From NCBI GenBank assembly GCA_003555185.1, contig PWFZ01000127.1:1-7000 (forward strand): a stretch of DNA of 7,000 bases. The letters run 5' to 3'. Of this stretch, positions 5,689-7,000 are shown in pieces. The notes beneath the pieces are model-generated. The model was not told the DNA's origin and searched no databases. It saw nothing but the letters and a program-made list of their open reading frames with translations. A program made the position numbers and the translations under genes. How positions within the stretch are numbered: the first letter of the stretch is position 1; each line of letters opens with the position of its first letter. This DNA is from Balneolaceae bacterium. GTDB taxonomy: Bacteria > Bacteroidota > Rhodothermia > Balneolales > Balneolaceae.

Positions 5689-6549
5689 TCATGCTGCTTG
5701 TTTTTGTTTCAGTTGTTGCTCGACCTGCATCGGGCTTTGGTAATCCAGTGCCGAGTGCAGGCGTTTTCGATTGTACCAGATCTCAATAAATTCAAAGATT
5801 GCAGACCTGGCCTGACGGTAGTCTTCGTAGCGATCTGGGATATCCAGTTCATATTTAAGTGTTTTAAAAAAGCTTTCCGCCGGGGCATTGTCCCAACAGT
5901 TCCCTTTTCGGCTCATGCTTTGGGTTATCCCATAGGCGCTGAGTATGTCTGTAAATTCCCGACAGGCGTATTGAACGCCCTGATCGGAATGGAAGATCAT
6001 TTCAGGCGTAGGACTGCGTCGCGCCACAGCCTGGCTAAAGGCCGCAATACTGGTCTGGCTGGCACTCATCGTTTTGCTCAGCGACCAGCCAATAATCTGC
6101 CGATCGGCCAGGTCCATAACCGTCGTTAAATACAGCCATCCACCTTTGCTCGGGATATACGTAATATCGCTAACCCAAACCTGTGACAATCCTGCCGGGG
6201 TAAAATTACGATCCAGCAAGTTCGGGGCCACCGGCCATCGGTGATTAGAGTGAGTCGTTTTAATCCAGCGGCGGCGAATGCAGCTGGTAATGCCCATCTT
6301 TTTCATTAACCGGGCGATGCGCGGCCGCGAAGCGGACCATCCCTGGCCAACCAGTTCCCGGTGAATCCTCGGGGAGCCATATCGCTTAAAGGAGTCTTCC
6401 CAGACTTGGTTCACCGCCTTGCGCAGGAGTATATTTTCCCGTGTCCGCACCGAGGAGCCGCGTCCCAGCCAGCTGTAGTATCCACTTCGGCTCACGCCAA
6501 ATAGCGGTGACATCTTCGATATAGGATATATGTGAGCGTGATTAGCCAT
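5689..6549 (-). CDS. IS3-family transposase OrfB (DDE catalytic domain)
   Basis: This is the catalytic integrase-core (rve) half of the transposase. The N-terminus MSPLFGVSRSGYYSW is the usual OrfB HTH_21-type entry, followed by KRYGSPRIHREL. The catalytic residues are Asp128 in WVSDITYI, Asp189 in FHSDQGVQYA and Glu225 in NCWDNAPAESFFKTLK, giving the DD(35)E spacing with the conserved K/R seven residues after Glu. The end, YNRKRLHSALDYQSP, is the standard family C-terminus. The ATG at 6549 is only the first ATG of the frame: the reading frame stays open upstream to the slippery site at 6594-6600. The natural product is most likely the OrfAB fusion, with 15 extra codons linking them. The TGA stop lies four bases inside the left terminal repeat. 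No defects are seen. Confidence 0.95.
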   Translation of the reverse strand: MANHAHIYPISKMSPLFGVSRSGYYSWLGRGSSVRTRENILLRKAVNQVWEDSFKRYGSPRIHRELVGQGWSASRPRIARLMKKMGITSCIRRRWIKTTHSNHRWPVAPNLLDRNFTPAGLSQVWVSDITYIPSKGGWLYLTTVMDLADRQIIGWSLSKTMSASQTSIAAFSQAVARRSPTPEMIFHSDQGVQYACREFTDILSAYGITQSMSRKGNCWDNAPAESFFKTLKYELDIPDRYEDYRQARSAIFEFIEIWYNRKRLHSALDYQSPMQVEQQLKQKQAA

Positions 6550-6560
6550 AAACTCAAAAA

Positions 6561-6869
6561 TTACCCATTTCTCTTGCCGAAGATGCCAATGGCCTTTTTT
6601 AATATATCACGCTCCATACGCGCTTCTGCCAGCTCGGCTTTGACCCGACGAAGTTCTTCCTGCTCCGGGCTCAGCGACTGCACTCCCTGGCCTGTAAAGA
6701 TCTCAGAAGAAGTAGAACTTTGTTTATCGTAAGCCGCTCGCCATTTATAAATAAGCCGGGGGGACACTCCCAACTCATCAGCTAAATCACGAATGTTATC
6801 CCGCAAATGACTCTGACGGACAACATCCAGTTTAAACTCTTTACTATACTTTTTCCTTTTTTTACCCAT
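6561..6869 (-). CDS. IS3-family transposase OrfA (HTH DNA-binding protein)
   Basis: This is the DNA-binding half of the transposase; alone it typically acts as a regulator, and fused to OrfB it recognises the IS ends. I choose the ATG at 6869, giving MGKKRKKYSKEFKLDVVRQ, the standard start of the family and a 102-residue protein. An in-frame TTG at 6896 would add nine residues, but it overlaps the predicted -10 box and is unlikely. Numbered from the ATG, the helix-turn-helix spans about residues 9-48 (YSKEF to IYKWR, with LADELGVSPRLIYKW). A heptad-spaced Leu stretch from about 66 to 92 (LSPEQEEL, VKAELAEA, ERDILKKA) is the leucine zipper used for multimerisation. The slippery AAA AAG encodes Lys91-Lys92. 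It ends ten codons later at TAA, 11 bases before the first OrfB ATG. Confidence 0.93.
   Translation of the reverse strand: MGKKRKKYSKEFKLDVVRQSHLRDNIRDLADELGVSPRLIYKWRAAYDKQSSTSSEIFTGQGVQSLSPEQEELRRVKAELAEARMERDILKKAIGIFGKRNG
6594..6600 (-). promoter_or_regulatory. Programmed -1 ribosomal frameshift site A_AAA_AAG
   Basis: Read on the - strand, OrfA codons TTA AAA AAG contain the canonical IS3-family slippery heptamer. After a -1 slip, reading continues GGC CAT TGG and stays open for 15 codons until the ATG of OrfB. This gives an OrfAB fusion of about 393 residues from the ATG at 6869. A GGAG at 6612-6615 lies 11 bases upstream, the position of Shine-Dalgarno-like stimulators known for dnaX and some IS elements; that role is inferred. 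Confidence 0.88.
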
Positions 6870-6894
6870 TGAATATTTATTTGTTGAACACCAC

Positions 6895-6922
6895 AATATA
6901 CCTTAACTCAGTGTCCACTCAA
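6895..6922 (-). promoter_or_regulatory. Promoter of the transposase genes within the terminal repeat
   Basis: On the - strand, TTGAGT (6922-6917) and TATATT (6900-6895) are separated by 16 bases, a good sigma70-type match. The -35 box lies inside the terminal inverted repeat, so transposase binding to this end would occlude the promoter, a common IS arrangement. Transcription would start near 6888, about 20 bases before the OrfA ATG. No Shine-Dalgarno precedes that ATG. Confidence 0.6.
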
Positions 6923-6930
6923 ATGTAGCA
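6901..6930 (-). repeat. Terminal inverted repeat, orfA-side end
   Basis: Read inward on the - strand it starts TGCTACATTTGAGTGGACAC and shares TGC-ACA and AGTGGACA with the opposite end. It contains the -35 element of the transposase promoter. Confidence 0.88.
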
Positions 6931-6933
6931 ACT
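6931..6933. repeat. Right target-site duplication ACT of the IS3-family element
   Basis: ACT directly after the CA terminus at 6930, matching ACT at 5652-5654 beyond the other end. Confidence 0.65.
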
Positions 6934-6939
6934 CCATAA

Positions 6940-7000
6940 TGACCGGAATTTTATAGCCGAAGGCAAGGGTGTTCGCCGAGAGGCGAAATCTGAAGGAAGC
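6940..7000 (+). ncRNA. Probable group II intron domain I fragment (continues beyond window)
   Basis: From about 6940 the sequence reads GACCGGAA, then AGCCGAAGGCAAGGGTG, then a hairpin TTCGCC (6972-6977) with GGCGAA (6982-6987) capped by the GNRA-type loop GAGA, then ATCTGAAGGAAGC. This order is what I recall from domain I of many bacterial group II introns, upstream of the ORF for the reverse transcriptase/maturase. The + strand would read into the intron body past base 7000. The usual GUGYG 5' end and the first part of domain I are not seen before it, neither to the left of the IS nor between it and the IS. The intron is therefore either 5'-truncated or rearranged. The assignment is from memory of the motif and no intron protein is in the window. 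Confidence 0.65.

Larger units (their letters stand above)
5655..6930 (-). mobile_element. Complete IS3-family insertion sequence, 1276 bp
   Basis: The element begins 5'-TG and ends CA-3', has imperfect terminal inverted repeats, is flanked by ACT on both sides, and encodes OrfA and OrfB in the overlapping arrangement of the IS3 family with a -1 frameshift signal. Both frames are open and the catalytic triad is intact, so it appears potentially active. Its transcription points left toward rsmE, whose start is 88 bases beyond the left end. The right flank resembles a group II intron. The subgroup (IS3 versus IS150 type) was not decided. Confidence 0.93.

Noticed and set aside
5698..6129. 143-codon open frame on the + strand inside the IS
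   Set aside because: It is antisense to the catalytic core of OrfB, with no domain of its own.

Overview
The window looks like ordinary bacterial chromosome with one accessory, repeat-rich stretch. Gene content (hslVU, a periplasmic S41 tail-specific protease, rsmE) is widespread. The moderate base composition, near absence of Shine-Dalgarno sequences and the style of HslU and the S41 protease suggest the Bacteroidota/Rhodothermota/Balneolota side of the tree. That placement is an inference; there is no rRNA here to confirm it.

Left part (1-3841, + strand): the 3' part of hslV, then hslU six bases later, form the two-component HslVU protease operon. About 110 bases on is a complete carboxy-terminal processing protease with signal peptide, PDZ domain and Ser/Lys dyad. 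So cytoplasmic and envelope proteolysis genes sit side by side, all co-directional, closed by a strong intrinsic terminator at 3862-3920.

Middle (3842-4852): about 1 kb without a credible gene, between convergent ctpA and rsmE. Its first half is an exact-period 193-bp tandem repeat that ends each time in the right half of the ctpA-type terminator. Each unit contains two diverged copies of a smaller module. The second half is a run of hairpins and inverted repeats typical of interspersed intergenic repeats. Three degenerate heptanucleotide tracts lie on either side of rsmE, and one of them encodes the end of RsmE and its stop codon.

Right part (4853-7000): rsmE (16S rRNA m3U1498 methyltransferase) on the - strand. 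Upstream of it is a complete IS3-family insertion sequence (5655-6930) with imperfect 30-bp inverted repeats, a 3-bp target duplication (ACT), an orfA promoter starting inside the terminal repeat, a canonical A_AAA_AAG programmed -1 frameshift site and an intact DD(35)E catalytic triad. The last 70 bases right of the IS resemble part of domain I of a bacterial group II intron, running off the window on the + strand. The IS therefore seems to have landed in or beside an older retroelement, a sign that this side of rsmE is a mobile-element landing zone. No clearly new defence or biosynthetic system is visible. The least explained structure is the 193-bp terminator-bearing tandem array.
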